Assembly: GCF_005405265.1 (NCBI RefSeq)
Contig: NZ_BJDS01000003.1
Coordinates: 62,001 to 126,000 of the forward strand
Source: Enterococcus songbeiensis
Lineage (GTDB): Bacteria; Bacillota; Bacilli; Lactobacillales; Enterococcaceae
DNA: 64,000 bases
Direction of reading: 5' to 3'
Position numbers and translations under genes: made by a program. Below are positions 21,142 through 31,645 of this stretch, piece after piece (the stretch's first letter is position 1; every line of letters starts with the position of its first letter). The notes beneath the pieces were generated by a model, which ran no database searches, had not been told where the DNA came from, and worked only from the letters and a program-made list of their open reading frames with translations.

Positions 21142-21180
21142 AAAAAAAAAGCAAAATCCGCAAGGGATTTTGCTTTTTAA
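21142..21180. terminator. Bidirectional terminator between the MocR gene and tuf
   Basis: Arms GCAAAATCC (21151-21159) and GGATTTTGC (21165-21173) are flanked by ten A's and five T's. It serves both convergent genes. Confidence 0.9.
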
Positions 21181-21201
21181 TTTTCTTAATATAATCTGAG
21201 A

Positions 21202-22389
21202 TTAGCTTAAGATTGAAGATACAACGCCTGAACCAACAGTACGTCCGCCTTCACGAATTGAGAAACGAGTTCCGTCTTCGATAGCGATTGGGTGGATTAA
21301 TTCAACTTCCATTGTTACGTTATCGCCAGGCATAACCATTTCAGTTCCTTCTGGCAGATCAACAACACCAGTTACGTCTGTTGTACGGAAGTAGAATTGT
21401 GGGCGGTAGTTAGTGAAGAAAGGAGTATGACGTCCGCCTTCTTCTTTAGTTAAAACATAAACTTCCGCTGTAAATTTTGTATGTGGAGTGATTGTTCCTG
21501 GTTTAGACAATACTTGTCCACGTTGGATGTCTTCACGAGCAACCCCACGTAGCAATGCGCCGATGTTATCCCCAGCTTCTGCGTAGTCTAACAATTTACG
21601 GAACATTTCAACACCAGTAACAGTTGTTTTTGCTGTTTCTTCAGCGATACCAACGATTTCTACTTCGTCCCCAACGCGAACTTGTCCACGTTCAACACGA
21701 CCTGTAGCAACGGTACCACGACCAGTGATTGAGAATACATCTTCGATTGGCATCATGAATGGTTTGTCATGATCGCGTTCTGGAGTTGGGATATATTCGT
21801 CAACTGCAGCCATCAATTCTAAGATTTTTTCTTCGTATGAAGGGTCGCCTTCTAAAGCTTTCAATGCTGAACCAGCGATAACTGGAGTGTCATCTCCTGG
21901 GAAACCATATTCAGTCAATAGGTCGCGAACTTCCATTTCAACTAATTCTAATAATTCTTCGTCGTCAACCATATCCATTTTGTTTAAGAAAACAACAATG
22001 TAAGGAACGCCAACGTTACGTGACAATAGGATGTGTTCACGTGTTTGAGGCATAGGGCCATCAGCAGCAGAAACTACTAAGATAGCTCCGTCCATTTGAG
22101 CAGCACCAGTGATCATGTTCTTAACGTAGTCCGCGTGTCCTGGGCAGTCAACGTGAGCATAGTGACGGTTTTCTGTTTCATATTCAACGTGAGCTGTTGA
22201 AATAGTGATTCCGCGTTCGCGTTCTTCTGGAGCGCCATCGATTTGATCGTAAGCTGAAGCTTGAGCCAAACCTTTTTTAGATAGTACAGTTGTGATAGCA
22301 GCTGTAAGAGTAGTTTTACCATGGTCAACGTGTCCGATAGTTCCGATGTTTACATGGGGTTTAGAACGGTCAAATTTTTCTTTTGCCAT
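21202..22389 (-). CDS. tuf: Elongation factor Tu
   Basis: EF-Tu (395 aa) delivers aminoacyl-tRNA to the ribosome. GTPase motifs: GHVDHGKTT near residue 19, VDCPGHADY, and NKMDMVDD. Elfamycin-contact residues were not examined. It is the last gene of the str operon; 149 bp separate it from fusA. Codon use is highly biased, as expected for an abundant protein. Confidence 0.98.
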   Translation of the reverse strand: MAKEKFDRSKPHVNIGTIGHVDHGKTTLTAAITTVLSKKGLAQASAYDQIDGAPEERERGITISTAHVEYETENRHYAHVDCPGHADYVKNMITGAAQMDGAILVVSAADGPMPQTREHILLSRNVGVPYIVVFLNKMDMVDDEELLELVEMEVRDLLTEYGFPGDDTPVIAGSALKALEGDPSYEEKILELMAAVDEYIPTPERDHDKPFMMPIEDVFSITGRGTVATGRVERGQVRVGDEVEIVGIAEETAKTTVTGVEMFRKLLDYAEAGDNIGALLRGVAREDIQRGQVLSKPGTITPHTKFTAEVYVLTKEEGGRHTPFFTNYRPQFYFRTTDVTGVVDLPEGTEMVMPGDNVTMEVELIHPIAIEDGTRFSIREGGRTVGSGVVSSILS

Positions 22390-22538
22390 TTTAAAATGTT
22401 CCTCCTAATAAATACATTTTTGTTTTTTTCTGATAGGTAAGCAACCGTTGCCGATTGCTCGCCCTTATCATTCGTTAATTATTGTACACGAAACTTTTCA
22501 AAAAATACAGTTCTTTTAAGAAAATCTAAGCTTTCAAA

Positions 22539-24623
22539 CTATTCAGCTTTTCCGCCGTTTTTCTTAATGATTTCTTCTTGAACAGATTTCGGTACATCTT
22601 CGTAGTGGTCGAAAGTCATTGTAAATACGCCACGACCTTGTGTTGCAGAACGCAGTGTCGTTGCATAACCAAACATTTCAGCCAGAGGAACCATCGCACG
22701 GACAACTTGCGTATTACCGCGAGCTTCCATACCTTCAACTCGGCCACGACGTGCGGTTACGTGTCCCATTACATCACCTAAGTAATCTTCAGGGGCAACG
22801 ATTTCTACAGACATGATTGGTTCAAGGATCACAGGGTTTGCTTTTTTCGCAGCGGCTCTCAACGCCATCGAAGCAGCAACACGGAAAGCTGTTTCACTTG
22901 AATCGACATCATGGTAAGAACCATCATGAAGTTTTGCTTTGATATCAACCATAGGATAACCGGCAAGAACACCGTTTTCCATAGAATCTTTCAAACCAGC
23001 TTCAACAGCAGGGATGTATTCACGAGGAACGACCCCACCGACGATGGCATTTTCAAATTCAAATCCAGCGCCTTCTTCATTTGGCGTAAATTCGATCCAT
23101 ACGTGACCGTATTGACCTTTACCACCAGATTGGCGTACGAACTTACCTTCTGCATCCGTTGAAGAACGGAATGTTTCACGGTAAGAAACTTGTGGTGCAC
23201 CAACGTTCGCTTCAACTTTGAATTCGCGACGCATACGGTCAACGATGATATCCAAGTGAAGTTCACCCATTCCGGCAATGATTGTTTCGCCAGTTTCAGG
23301 GTTTGTTTCGGCACGGAAAGTTGGATCTTCTTCAGAAAGTTTTTGCAAAGCGATACCCATTTTATCTTGGTCAGCTTTTGATTTTGGTTCAATAGCAACT
23401 TGGATAACTGGTTCTGGGAATTCCATTGATTCAAGGATAACTTGATCCTTTTCATCACAAAGGGTGTCCCCAGTTGTTGTATCTTTCAAACCAACTGCCG
23501 CTGCGATATCTCCAGCATATACTTCAGAGATTTCAGAACGAGAGTTAGCATGCATTTGCAGGATACGACCAACACGTTCGCGTTTGTCTTTCGTTGCGTT
23601 ACGGATGTAAGAACCGGATTCTAGAACACCAGAGTACACACGGAAGAATGTCAAACGACCAACGAATGGGTCTGTCATTACTTTAAATGCTAAAGCTGAG
23701 AAAGGTGCGCTGTCGTCGGCTGGACGTTCAACTTCTTCGTCAGTTTTAGGATTGATCCCTTTGATTGCAGGGATATCTAATGGAGATGGCAAGTAATCAA
23801 TAACGGCATCCAATAATAATTGAACCCCTTTATTTTTGAAGGCTGAACCACAAAGAACTGGGTAGAATTCTACGGCAGTCGTCGCACGACGGATACCTTC
23901 TTTAAGTTCGGCTTCGGTGATTTCTTCACCTTCCAAATATTTCATTGTTAATTCTTCATCAGTTTCAGCAACTGCTTCAACTAATTTTTCACGCCATTCT
24001 TCAGCCAATTCACGGTATTCTTCAGGAATCTCAGTTTCTTCGATTTCTGTACCAAGATCGTTGGTGTACATTTCAGCTTTCATCTTCACTAAATCAATGA
24101 TTCCTGTGAAGTCGTCTTCTGCACCGATCGGAATTTGGATTGGATGCGCATTGGCTTGTAGACGGTCATGTAACGTTGATACAGAATATAAGAAATCTGC
24201 ACCGATTTTGTCCATTTTATTGGCAAATACGATACGAGGAACGCCGTAAGTTGTTGCTTGACGCCAAACAGTTTCTGTTTGAGGTTCAACACCAGATTGT
24301 GCATCAAGAACGGTAACCGCACCATCAAGTACGCGTAATGAACGTTCTACTTCAACTGTGAAGTCTACGTGTCCTGGGGTATCGATGATGTTGATTCGAT
24401 GACCTTTCCATTGTGCCGTAGTCGCAGCGGATGTGATCGTGATTCCACGTTCTTGTTCTTGTTCCATCCAGTCCATTTGTGAAGCTCCTTCATGAGTTTC
24501 ACCAATTTTATGGATTTTACCAGTATAGTACAAGATACGTTCTGTTGCAGTCGTTTTACCAGCATCGATGTGGGCCATGATACCGATATTACGAGTGTTA
24601 TGAAGAGAAAATTCTCTGGTCAT
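22539..24623 (-). CDS. fusA: Elongation factor G
   Basis: EF-G (694 aa) drives translocation and, with RRF, ribosome recycling. Motifs: [28 protein letters not shown], and domain [16 protein letters not shown]. It is the same superfamily as Tet(M) at 49993-51912, which mimics it. It lies 85 nt after rpsG. Confidence 0.98.
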   Translation of the reverse strand: MTREFSLHNTRNIGIMAHIDAGKTTATERILYYTGKIHKIGETHEGASQMDWMEQEQERGITITSAATTAQWKGHRINIIDTPGHVDFTVEVERSLRVLDGAVTVLDAQSGVEPQTETVWRQATTYGVPRIVFANKMDKIGADFLYSVSTLHDRLQANAHPIQIPIGAEDDFTGIIDLVKMKAEMYTNDLGTEIEETEIPEEYRELAEEWREKLVEAVAETDEELTMKYLEGEEITEAELKEGIRRATTAVEFYPVLCGSAFKNKGVQLLLDAVIDYLPSPLDIPAIKGINPKTDEEVERPADDSAPFSALAFKVMTDPFVGRLTFFRVYSGVLESGSYIRNATKDKRERVGRILQMHANSRSEISEVYAGDIAAAVGLKDTTTGDTLCDEKDQVILESMEFPEPVIQVAIEPKSKADQDKMGIALQKLSEEDPTFRAETNPETGETIIAGMGELHLDIIVDRMRREFKVEANVGAPQVSYRETFRSSTDAEGKFVRQSGGKGQYGHVWIEFTPNEEGAGFEFENAIVGGVVPREYIPAVEAGLKDSMENGVLAGYPMVDIKAKLHDGSYHDVDSSETAFRVAASMALRAAAKKANPVILEPIMSVEIVAPEDYLGDVMGHVTARRGRVEGMEARGNTQVVRAMVPLAEMFGYATTLRSATQGRGVFTMTFDHYEDVPKSVQEEIIKKNGGKAE

Positions 24624-24708
24624 GCTCCTTTTGTCTCCTCTCTTTTTATAAGGTACCTAGAGTATTGCTTGCCTTCTGCTGACAAAAATGTCCCACGCAG
24701 AGAGGATC

Positions 24709-25179
24709 TTACCAGCGATAATGAGCAAATGCACGGTTGGCTTCTGCCATTTTGTGTGTATCTTCGCGTTTTTTCACAGAAGCACCAGTGTTATTGGCAG
24801 CATCCATGATTTCTTTTGCAAGACGTTCTTCCATTGTGTGTTCGCCACGCAGACGTGCGTAGTTAACCACCCAACGAAGACCTAAAGTCGTACGACGTTC
24901 AGGGCGAACTTCAACGGGAACTTGATAGTTTGAACCCCCAACACGACGAGCTTTAACTTCTAAAACAGGCATAACGTTTTTCATTGCTTGTTCGAAAACT
25001 TCCAATGGATCGTTACCTGTAGATTCTTTGATAATGCCAAATGCATTATAGATAATGTTTGAAGCAATCCCACGTTTTCCGTCAACCATTACGCGGTTGA
25101 TTAAGCGAGTTACTAATTTTGAGTTATAAATAGGATCTGGTAAAACATCACGTTTTGCAACAGGACCTTTACGAGGCAT
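24709..25179 (-). CDS. rpsG: Small ribosomal subunit protein uS7
   Basis: uS7 (156 aa) organises the 30S head and lies by the E site. [20 protein letters not shown] and the C-terminal [11 protein letters not shown] are typical. uS7 is the autoregulator of str operons in enteric bacteria. It lies 68 nt after rpsL. Confidence 0.97.
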   Translation of the reverse strand: MPRKGPVAKRDVLPDPIYNSKLVTRLINRVMVDGKRGIASNIIYNAFGIIKESTGNDPLEVFEQAMKNVMPVLEVKARRVGGSNYQVPVEVRPERRTTLGLRWVVNYARLRGEHTMEERLAKEIMDAANNTGASVKKREDTHKMAEANRAFAHYRW

Positions 25180-25247
25180 CCGTAACTCCTCCTTCCGAAA
25201 TATTTCTTCTATAAAATAGTTTCATTTGAATAATTTTTTGAAGCGAA

Positions 25248-25661
25248 TTAAGCTTTAGGTCTCTTCGTACCATATTTTGAACGAGATTGTTTACGATCAT
25301 TCACGCCGGCAGTATCTAATGCACCACGAACGATATGATAACGTACCCCTGGTAAGTCTTTCACACGTCCACCACGTAACAAGACAACACTATGTTCTTG
25401 CAAGTTGTGGCCAATACCTGGGATATAAGCTGTTACTTCAATCAAGTTAGACAAACGAACACGCGCATATTTACGTAAAGCGGAGTTCGGTTTTTTAGGC
25501 GTCATAGTACCCACACGTGTAGCTACCCCACGTTTTTGAGGTGAGTTCACGTTTGTTTGAGTCTTCTTGAAGCTGTTATATCCTTTGTTCAATGCAGGTG
25601 AATTTGATTTTTCAACCTTGGATTTACGAGGTTTACGTACTAATTGGTTAATTGTAGGCAT
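25248..25661 (-). CDS. rpsL: Small ribosomal subunit protein uS12
   Basis: uS12 (137 aa) monitors decoding. Both loops linked to streptomycin resistance keep the wild-type lysines ([11 protein letters not shown] and [12 protein letters not shown]), so no rpsL-type resistance is predicted. First gene of the str operon; its promoter is at 25826-25854. Confidence 0.97.
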   Translation of the reverse strand: MPTINQLVRKPRKSKVEKSNSPALNKGYNSFKKTQTNVNSPQKRGVATRVGTMTPKKPNSALRKYARVRLSNLIEVTAYIPGIGHNLQEHSVVLLRGGRVKDLPGVRYHIVRGALDTAGVNDRKQSRSKYGTKRPKA

Positions 25662-25825
25662 CCCTAGTTTTCCTCCTTCCTTGATTCGCTAGTCTAGTCC
25701 CACACATCCAGGTGGTCCTTTTTTTGCGATAAAAAATAATGCAATCGCTGCATCTATTATCAGTTGTACTTTTCTCACAGTCAGCACGTCCCAAAATCGG
25801 AACCTGTATACAAAGCACCTTTGAT

Positions 25826-25854
25826 AGAATATCATGATTAAATCAAGGTGTCAA
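25826..25854 (-). promoter_or_regulatory. str operon promoter
   Basis: On the minus strand a perfect TTGACA (complement of 25849-25854) and TATTCT (complement of 25826-25831) are 17 bp apart. It leaves a 5' leader of about 155 nt (25662-25820) in which no clear named element was seen. The gap to rpiA on the other side (25855-25980) is T-rich and holds the rpiA upstream region; no convincing rpiA promoter was found. Confidence 0.85.
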
Positions 25855-25980
25855 CTGACTTTCCTTATTTTTCTGGTTTTCTTTTGGCAAACTTTTTTCT
25901 GGTTTTCTGCATTTAGCCACTGTTTTTTTTTGATGATTACCATTAGAATAGAAGCGACTCTGAAAAAAGGCGGGAAAACG

Positions 25981-26655
25981 ATGAATTTGAAAAAAATGGT
26001 AGGGATCGAAGCGGCACGACAGATTGAAGACGGCATAATCGTCGGATTGGGCACCGGCTCCACAGCATATTATATGGTAGAAGAAGTTGGGCGTTTGGTA
26101 AAAGAAGAAGGCTTATCCATCACCGGAGTGACTACCTCCAACGCAACCAAGATCCACGCACAGAAATTGGGAATTCCCTTAAAAACTATCGACGAGGTTT
26201 CCCATGTCGATTTGACGATCGACGGTGCTGATGAAATCAGTCAGGATTTCCAAGGAATCAAAGGCGGAGGTGCAGCTTTATTGTTTGAAAAAATCGTTGC
26301 TACCTATTCCAGCAAAGTGATTTGGATCGTGGATCGTTCAAAAATGGTTACTGATTTAGGGGCTTTTCCCCTACCCGTAGAAGTAATTCCTTACGGCAGC
26401 CAACAAATCATGCGGATTTTTGAAGAAAAAGGCTACCATCCGGTCATGCGAATGAATTCAGATAGTGAATACTTGCGCACTGACAGCAATAATTACATCA
26501 TTGATCTGCATCTAGAAAAAATCAGTGCTCCCCATGCTTTGGCCGCAGAATTGGAAAAAATGGTAGGCGTCGTGGAACACGGACTATTTTTGGATATGGT
26601 GGACACGGTTATTGTTGGGAACGAAGATGGGCCGAAACTCCTTTACCGTCCATGA
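25981..26655 (+). CDS. rpiA: Ribose-5-phosphate isomerase A
   Basis: Interconverts ribose-5-P and ribulose-5-P in the pentose phosphate pathway. The 224-residue product has [36 protein letters not shown] (catalytic Asp/Glu) and [12 protein letters not shown]. The start is the ATG at 25981 after AAAGGCGGGAAAACG. An in-frame ATG at 25834 would add 49 hydrophobic, T-rich residues unlike the family. It links to nucleoside breakdown: deoB yields ribose-5-P. Confidence 0.95.
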   Translation: MNLKKMVGIEAARQIEDGIIVGLGTGSTAYYMVEEVGRLVKEEGLSITGVTTSNATKIHAQKLGIPLKTIDEVSHVDLTIDGADEISQDFQGIKGGGAALLFEKIVATYSSKVIWIVDRSKMVTDLGAFPLPVEVIPYGSQQIMRIFEEKGYHPVMRMNSDSEYLRTDSNNYIIDLHLEKISAPHALAAELEKMVGVVEHGLFLDMVDTVIVGNEDGPKLLYRP

Positions 26656-26798
26656 TTTCTTTTTTAGAAAAAAGATAAACCGGTTATTTTAGTCATAATA
26701 AACAAAAAAAATAGATTTTTTTGCGCTAAAAGGGTACCTTTTTGGCTGAAATTATGCTACATTCTTCTTAATTGAAAAAAGGTAAGAGGGGACAGATA

Positions 26799-27383
26799 AT
26801 GAAACTTATTGGCTACGTAAGAACAACAATCAATGATGCTGTAACAGATACACAAACCGATATTTTATCAAATTACGGCTGTGACGAAATTTTTCTGGAT
26901 ACCTTTGAAAAAAATGAAACCGATGATCTCCACTGTGATTTAGATACGGTTATCTCCCAATTAACTACTGGGGATACTTTGGTGGTTTCAGATTTGCATC
27001 GTCTTGGACGTTCCACCCGGCAATTAACTGACTTGACCCGGCAGTTTCAAGAACGCGGCATCCACTTGGTAAGTATCAATGAAGGTATCGATACCCGCGA
27101 ACCGATGGGAATGATCTATTTCCGATTGATGGACGGTTTAGCCAACATGGAATGTGCGTTAATCAAAGAACGGACCCTTGTCGGTTTGGATAATGCCCGT
27201 AAAAAAGGAAAAATCGGCGGACGACCAAAGATTGATCCAAAAACCGTTAGAAAAATTCGTCGGCTTTATTATGAAAAGAAAGAAACGATTCAATACATTT
27301 CTGCAAAATGCGGCGTTTCTGTCGGTACTTGCTACAAGTACATCAATTTACCGGACGAAGAAGTTTTGAAAATCGTCGACTAA
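26799..27383 (+). CDS. Serine-recombinase (resolvase/invertase) homologue lacking the catalytic serine
   Basis: A 194-residue protein with the resolvase fold (about 1-140) and a C-terminal helix-turn-helix (GGRPKIDPKTVRKIRRLYYE...VSVGTCYKYI, split). Numbering matches gamma-delta resolvase without gaps at key sites. Arg8, Arg68 and Arg71 are kept, but the nucleophile position 10 is Thr (YVRTTIND), position 45 is His instead of Arg, and 67 is His instead of Asp. It has no terminal repeats or partner genes. It is probably not an active recombinase; a DNA-binding or regulatory role is an inference. GAGGGGACAGATA precedes the ATG. Confidence 0.8.
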   Translation: MKLIGYVRTTINDAVTDTQTDILSNYGCDEIFLDTFEKNETDDLHCDLDTVISQLTTGDTLVVSDLHRLGRSTRQLTDLTRQFQERGIHLVSINEGIDTREPMGMIYFRLMDGLANMECALIKERTLVGLDNARKKGKIGGRPKIDPKTVRKIRRLYYEKKETIQYISAKCGVSVGTCYKYINLPDEEVLKIVD

Positions 27384-27389
27384 ATAAGC

Positions 27390-27432
27390 AGCGGATTTCC
27401 CTCACTATCCTGTGAGAAATCCGCTTTTTTTC
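27390..27432 (+). terminator. Terminator after the recombinase homologue
   Basis: Arms AGCGGATTT (27390-27398) and AAATCCGCT (27417-27425) with an inner CTCAC/GTGAG stem are followed by seven T's. Confidence 0.9.
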
Positions 27433-27441
27433 TGTTTTCAA

Positions 27442-27470
27442 TGGAAATCTCCCCGAAAACATTGTACAAT
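27442..27470 (+). promoter_or_regulatory. gpmA promoter
   Basis: TGGAAA (27442-27447) and TACAAT (27465-27470), 17 bp apart, lie directly after the upstream terminator and about 53 bp before the gpmA start. Confidence 0.65.
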
Positions 27471-27522
27471 AAACAAGAAATTGAAAATTTCAGAAACTAG
27501 AGAGATAAAGGAGAGTTTTTTC

Positions 27523-28209
27523 ATGCCAAAATTAGTTTTTTCTCGTCATGGATTAAGTGAATGGAACAAATTGAACCAATTTACTGGCTGGGCTGATGTT
27601 GACTTGGCTCCAGAAGGTGTCGAAGAAGCCATCGAAGGCGGACGTAAAATCAAAGAAGCCGGCATCGAATTCGATGTTGCGTTTACTTCTGTTTTAACTC
27701 GTGCCATCAAAACATGTAACTTGCTTTTAGAATATTCTGATCAATTATGGGTACCTCAAATCAAATCATGGCGCTTAAACGAACGTCATTATGGAAAATT
27801 GCAAGGCTTGAACAAAAAAGAAACCGCTGAAAAATACGGTGACGAACAAGTTCATATCTGGCGTCGTTCCTATGATGTTTTGCCTCCATTGATGGATGCA
27901 GAAGATGAAGGTTCTGCAGCTCAAGATCGTCGTTACGCAATGTTGGACCCTCGCGATGTACCTGGTGGGGAAAACTTGAAAGTAACTTTGGAACGTGCCT
28001 TACCATTCTGGCAAGACCAAATCGCTCCTGCTTTGAAAGACGACAAAACTGTCTTAGTTGCTGCTCACGGTAACTCTTTACGTGCTTTAGCAAAACATAT
28101 CGAAGGCATTTCTGATGAAGATATCATGGATCTTGAAATTCCAACAGGCAAACCGCTTGTTTATGAATTGAATGATGATCTGACCGTTATCAAAAAATAT
28201 TACTTATAA
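27523..28209 (+). CDS. gpmA: 2,3-bisphosphoglycerate-dependent phosphoglycerate mutase
   Basis: Glycolytic interconversion of 3- and 2-phosphoglycerate. The 228-residue product has the phospho-histidine motif SRHGLSEWN (RHG at residues 8-10), [10 protein letters not shown], the [12 protein letters not shown] segment and the second histidine in [10 protein letters not shown]. The start at 27523 is preceded by AAAGGAG; the frame extends further upstream through promoter DNA and is rejected there. Codon bias is high. Confidence 0.97.
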   Translation: MPKLVFSRHGLSEWNKLNQFTGWADVDLAPEGVEEAIEGGRKIKEAGIEFDVAFTSVLTRAIKTCNLLLEYSDQLWVPQIKSWRLNERHYGKLQGLNKKETAEKYGDEQVHIWRRSYDVLPPLMDAEDEGSAAQDRRYAMLDPRDVPGGENLKVTLERALPFWQDQIAPALKDDKTVLVAAHGNSLRALAKHIEGISDEDIMDLEIPTGKPLVYELNDDLTVIKKYYL

Positions 28210-28217
28210 GAAGTAAC

Positions 28218-28288
28218 TAAAAAACATTCGTCTGCTGGCGGAATGTAAGACTTTTGTCTTGCCTCCCACAGCGATGAATGTTTTTTTT
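28218..28288. terminator. Terminator between gpmA and the ABC permease gene
   Basis: Arms AAAACATTC (28221-28229) and GAATGTTTT (28276-28284) enclose smaller hairpins. A-rich and T-rich flanks allow action on both convergent genes. Confidence 0.75.
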
Positions 28289-29087
28289 AGCTGTTGATGT
28301 CTTTATGGCGATAATGATACCACGTGATTCCCAGAAATAGTGTACACCCCATAAGAAATAGCAGCAAATACGCCCCTTGGATTTTTCTTTCGACCACCAA
28401 ATCCTTGGTATTAAAATAGCTGAAGGGTGTCAAAAAGTGGAAAAACGCCAACTTTTCTTGTAACGCTGGAATCAGGCTAATGACATATAAAACCAGAATG
28501 CTCCCTAGAACAAGGGAAAGACTCGTTTTGATTGAAATCGTAAACCCAGAGATAAAAAAACCGATACAAGCAAAGAAAAGGTGTAGCAACCAAGTGCCCA
28601 GTGTCAGCCAAAGAAAGCTGTCCATTCTAAAATCCGTAAGCTGAAATAGACGTAGTAATACAAAATTACTGAGTGCAAATATCCCGTTGAATAGCGTGAC
28701 TAACACAACGACACTGGCAAATTTTCCCATCAGAATATTTCCTCTACTGATAGGTTTAGCCAACAAAAATTCGCTTGTCTGCTCACTTTCCTCTTTCGTA
28801 AGCATGGTAGCTCCCAAGATTCCTGCAAAAGCACTCCCTAAAATAGCAGTCAGTAATTGAGCCCGACTGGCATAAAAATGCAGCACATCTGTCATCTCCA
28901 ATACATCTAAATGCAGTGCTTGGATAAACTCTTGCGGGTACTGCGCCAAAAATGCCTCTGTTGATTGCGCCAGCTCCGCCGTTGCCTGAAAACTGGTCAA
29001 CAGCAAGATGTTACAAACAATCAGCAAAACCAGCCAAATCAGCGTTGAAAAATAATTTTGTTTCAATTCCTGAACAAAAAGTGTCAT
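28287..29087 (-). CDS. ABC-2 type transporter permease
   Basis: A 266-residue membrane protein with about six helices, typical of the permease of two-gene ABC-2 exporters (bacitracin/lantibiotic/YhcG-like class). It follows the ATPase gene with a 4-nt ATGA overlap, so the two form one unit. Substrate unknown. A predicted extracytoplasmic loop lies near residues 35-70. Confidence 0.8.
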   Translation of the reverse strand: MTLFVQELKQNYFSTLIWLVLLIVCNILLLTSFQATAELAQSTEAFLAQYPQEFIQALHLDVLEMTDVLHFYASRAQLLTAILGSAFAGILGATMLTKEESEQTSEFLLAKPISRGNILMGKFASVVVLVTLFNGIFALSNFVLLRLFQLTDFRMDSFLWLTLGTWLLHLFFACIGFFISGFTISIKTSLSLVLGSILVLYVISLIPALQEKLAFFHFLTPFSYFNTKDLVVERKIQGAYLLLFLMGCTLFLGITWYHYRHKDINS

Positions 29088-29965
29088 TTTTCCTCCCGCC
29101 CTTCATAATACTGCATGACAACTTCTTCAAGAGACGGCTCCGTAATCTTTAAATCAAGCAGTCCGGGTTGATTGATTGTTGCTAAAAGAAACGGTAGTTC
29201 TCCTTCATATAAAAAAGTCGCTGAATTTTTTGTTTGTTGGAAGTCACTTTTTTTCAAATCAGAAAAATCCGGTAATTCCTGGTACCTCACGTAGATTCGT
29301 TTAAATCGACTCCTTGTCAATTGTTCCATCCTCTCGACTTTCAACAACTGACCATTTTGAATAATCGCCACTCGATCACAAATCCGTTCCACTTCGCTCA
29401 TCACATGTGAGGAAAACAAGATCGTTACCCCTTTTTTCTTCTCCTCTGCCAACAAATCAAAAAATTGATTTTGGATAAAAGGATCCAGCCCACTGGTGGG
29501 TTCATCAAAAATCAAAACATTGGGTTCATGCTGCAATGCTTGAATAATTCCGACTTTTTTCTTGTTGCCGCTAGATAAGGTTTTGATTTTTCTTGTTAGA
29601 TCCAAATTCAGCCTTTCAGCCAATACCATCATTTTATTGGCGCAGTCTTTCCGATAAAATTTTGCCGAATACCGCAATAGTTCTTCCGCCGTCATCTGTT
29701 TATAATAATTGACCGTTGCCGGTGTGTACCCTATCAACTGTTTTACCTCACGACTTTGTGTAAAACAATCTTTACCGTCAATCATTGCCGTACCACTGGT
29801 AGGAAAAAGCATCGCCAACAGCAACCGGATCGTTGTAGATTTTCCTGCACCATTTGGACCAATAAAACCAAAAATCTCGCCTTTCTCCACGGATAAGGTG
29901 ATATCTAAAATCCCCCGCTGTTTCCCATACATTTTTGTCAGCTGTTGCGTCTGAATCATCGCCAT
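29084..29965 (-). CDS. ABC transporter ATP-binding protein (ABC-2 exporter)
   Basis: A 293-residue ATPase: Walker A GPNGAGKSTT, signature LSSGNKKKVGII (SSGN instead of SGGQ, common in this class), Walker B VLIFDEPTSGLD, H-loop SSHVMSEVERIC, and a roughly 70-residue C-terminal extension. It works with the permease at 28287-29087. A putative CcpA box and promoter lie upstream, so expression may fall on preferred sugars. Substrate unknown. Confidence 0.88.
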   Translation of the reverse strand: MAMIQTQQLTKMYGKQRGILDITLSVEKGEIFGFIGPNGAGKSTTIRLLLAMLFPTSGTAMIDGKDCFTQSREVKQLIGYTPATVNYYKQMTAEELLRYSAKFYRKDCANKMMVLAERLNLDLTRKIKTLSSGNKKKVGIIQALQHEPNVLIFDEPTSGLDPFIQNQFFDLLAEEKKKGVTILFSSHVMSEVERICDRVAIIQNGQLLKVERMEQLTRSRFKRIYVRYQELPDFSDLKKSDFQQTKNSATFLYEGELPFLLATINQPGLLDLKITEPSLEEVVMQYYEGREEK

Positions 29966-29994
29966 AGTTTACACCTCCGTTTTCTTGACACCAA

Positions 29995-30008
29995 TGAAAG
30001 CGTTATCT
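29995..30008. promoter_or_regulatory. Putative cre (CcpA-binding) box before the ABC-2 operon
   Basis: TGAAAGCGTTATCT matches the cre consensus TGWAANCGNTNWCA at all specified positions but the last. It lies just downstream of the predicted -10 of the promoter at 30015-30044, a classic roadblock/repression position. Confidence 0.5.
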
Positions 30009-30014
30009 ATTTTA

Positions 30015-30044
30015 AGTATACGTGCTCTGTAAGGTCTCCGGCAA
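30015..30044 (-). promoter_or_regulatory. Putative promoter of the ABC-2 operon
   Basis: On the minus strand TTGCCG (complement of 30039-30044) and TATACT (complement of 30015-30020) are 18 bp apart, about 50 bp from the ATPase start. Confidence 0.5.
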
Positions 30045-30057
30045 AAATCGTGCTTAC

Positions 30058-30090
30058 AAAAAAAGCCGGAATCAGGATTCCGGCTTTCTC
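30058..30090 (-). terminator. Terminator after deoD, end of the nucleoside cluster
   Basis: A strong GCCGGAAT/ATTCCGGC hairpin (arms within 30062-30073 and 30076-30087) is followed on the minus strand by seven T's. Confidence 0.9.
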
Positions 30091-30109
30091 TCGTATGTTC
30101 CTTTCGTTG

Positions 30110-30814
30110 TTACCCAATTGCTGTTTCCAATCCAACTTCGATCATTTCATTAAAGGTGGTTTGACGTTCTTCCGCAGATGTTGCTTCGCCGGTCACAATA
30201 TGATCACTGACGGTGCAAATTGCCAACGTTTGTACATGGAATTTTGATCCTAGGTAATACAAAGCTGCGGCTTCCATTTCCACTCCCATGACACCCAATT
30301 CTGCCAGTTGCAAGGTTTCCGTCATATCATCTTTGTAGAACGTATCTTCAGACAAAAGATTTCCTACATGTGTCGTATAGCCTTTTTCTTTTGAGATTTC
30401 GTATGCTTTTAACAGCAAATTAAAATCAGCAATAGGGGGGTAATGGAAACTAGAAAAGTTTTTGGCAACCATGGAAGAACTCGTTGCTGCTGCTTGTCCA
30501 ATGACCAAATCCCGAACGTGGACATCTTTTGAAATTGCACCGCAAGTACCGACACGAATCAATTTTTTCACCCCATAAGAAGTGATCAGCTCTTGCGCGT
30601 AGATACTTGCTGAAGGCATACCCATCCCTGTTCCTTGAACCGAGATGCGCTCTCCTTTATAAACACCGGTATATCCCAACATCCCCCGGACATTGTTGTA
30701 ACAAATCGGATCTTCCAAAAATGTTTCAGCAATATATTTCGCCCGCAATGGATCCCCTGGTAATAATATTTTATCGGCAATCTCGCCTGCTTTTGCTTCA
30801 ATATGAACGCTCAT
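30110..30814 (-). CDS. deoD: Purine-nucleoside phosphorylase, DeoD (hexameric) type
   Basis: Phosphorolysis of purine (deoxy)nucleosides to base and (deoxy)ribose-1-P. The 234 residues include [22 protein letters not shown] (start quoted), [22 protein letters not shown] and [10 protein letters not shown] with the catalytic Asp in [10 protein letters not shown]. It lies 13 nt after punA, so the cell has both trimeric and hexameric phosphorylases in one operon. Confidence 0.96.
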   Translation of the reverse strand: MSVHIEAKAGEIADKILLPGDPLRAKYIAETFLEDPICYNNVRGMLGYTGVYKGERISVQGTGMGMPSASIYAQELITSYGVKKLIRVGTCGAISKDVHVRDLVIGQAAATSSSMVAKNFSSFHYPPIADFNLLLKAYEISKEKGYTTHVGNLLSEDTFYKDDMTETLQLAELGVMGVEMEAAALYYLGSKFHVQTLAICTVSDHIVTGEATSAEERQTTFNEMIEVGLETAIG

Positions 30815-30827
30815 AAAAATCTCCCTT

Positions 30828-31637
30828 CTACAATGCCGCCAAAGTTTCTTTGATCAACGCTTTGAATTCTGCCTTCACACGAGTGGTTGTTTCCACAACT
30901 TCTTCATGATTCAAACTTGCCTGCATACCGGCAGCTAAATTGGTAATGCAAGAAATCCCAAGAACTTTTAGTCCACTGTGGACCGCAACAATAACTTCCG
31001 GAACAGTAGACATCCCAACCGCATCTGCTCCTGCGATTCGGGCAAAACGAACCTCTGCCGGAGTTTCATAAGTTGGTCCAGAAAAGCCCATATACACACC
31101 TTCGCGAAGATGTAGTTGGCGTTTTTCAGCAACTTTTTTTGCTGTTTCCCGGTAAGTCAGCGTATATGCTTGACTCATATCAGGAAAACGAGGGCCGATT
31201 TTTTCGTCATTACTGCCGATCAACGGATTATTTCCGGTGAAATTAATTTGATCGGTAATCAGCATCAAATCTCCCGGTGTGAAGGTTTCATTTACACCGC
31301 CACTGGCATTGGTTACTACCAATGAGTGTGCGCCCAGCGCTGCCATCACGCGAACCGGATAAGTAACTGTTTGCATCGAGTGACCTTCATAATAATGGAA
31401 ACGTCCTTGCATAGCTAAAACTTTTTTCCCTGCTAGTTCACCATAAACCAATTGTCCGGCATGTCCCACGACTGTTGAGACAGGAAAATGTGGGATTTCT
31501 TGGTAAGGAATTTTGATTGGATCGGTGATTTCATCAGCTAATTCACCTAAACCCGAGCCTAAAATCAAGCCAAAGTCTACTTCTTTGACTCCCGCTTCTC
31601 GGATAAATTCAATTGTTTGTTTAATCTGTTCAGACAT
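30828..31637 (-). CDS. punA: Purine-nucleoside phosphorylase, trimeric (guanosine/inosine) type
   Basis: A 269-residue [15 protein letters not shown] phosphate loop, [34 protein letters not shown] (split) and [14 protein letters not shown]. Specific for 6-oxopurine nucleosides, complementing DeoD. Its AAGGAG site (complement of 31645-31650) lies at the edge of the 103-bp repeat array upstream, which is odd for an in-operon gene. Confidence 0.95.
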   Translation of the reverse strand: MSEQIKQTIEFIREAGVKEVDFGLILGSGLGELADEITDPIKIPYQEIPHFPVSTVVGHAGQLVYGELAGKKVLAMQGRFHYYEGHSMQTVTYPVRVMAALGAHSLVVTNASGGVNETFTPGDLMLITDQINFTGNNPLIGSNDEKIGPRFPDMSQAYTLTYRETAKKVAEKRQLHLREGVYMGFSGPTYETPAEVRFARIAGADAVGMSTVPEVIVAVHSGLKVLGISCITNLAAGMQASLNHEEVVETTTRVKAEFKALIKETLAAL

Positions 31638-31645
31638 TGCGCCAC

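Noticed and set aside
22390-22538. Separate tuf promoter in the fusA-tuf gap
   Set aside because: A TACAAT is present on the minus strand but no acceptable -35 at 16-18 bp and no TGn; the gap also has a GCAATCG/CGGTTGC hairpin without a T-run. Left uncalled.
25834-25980. N-terminal membrane segment on RpiA from the ATG at 25834
   Set aside because: RpiA is a cytosolic enzyme of about 225 residues; the extension covers T-rich promoter DNA including part of the str promoter region.
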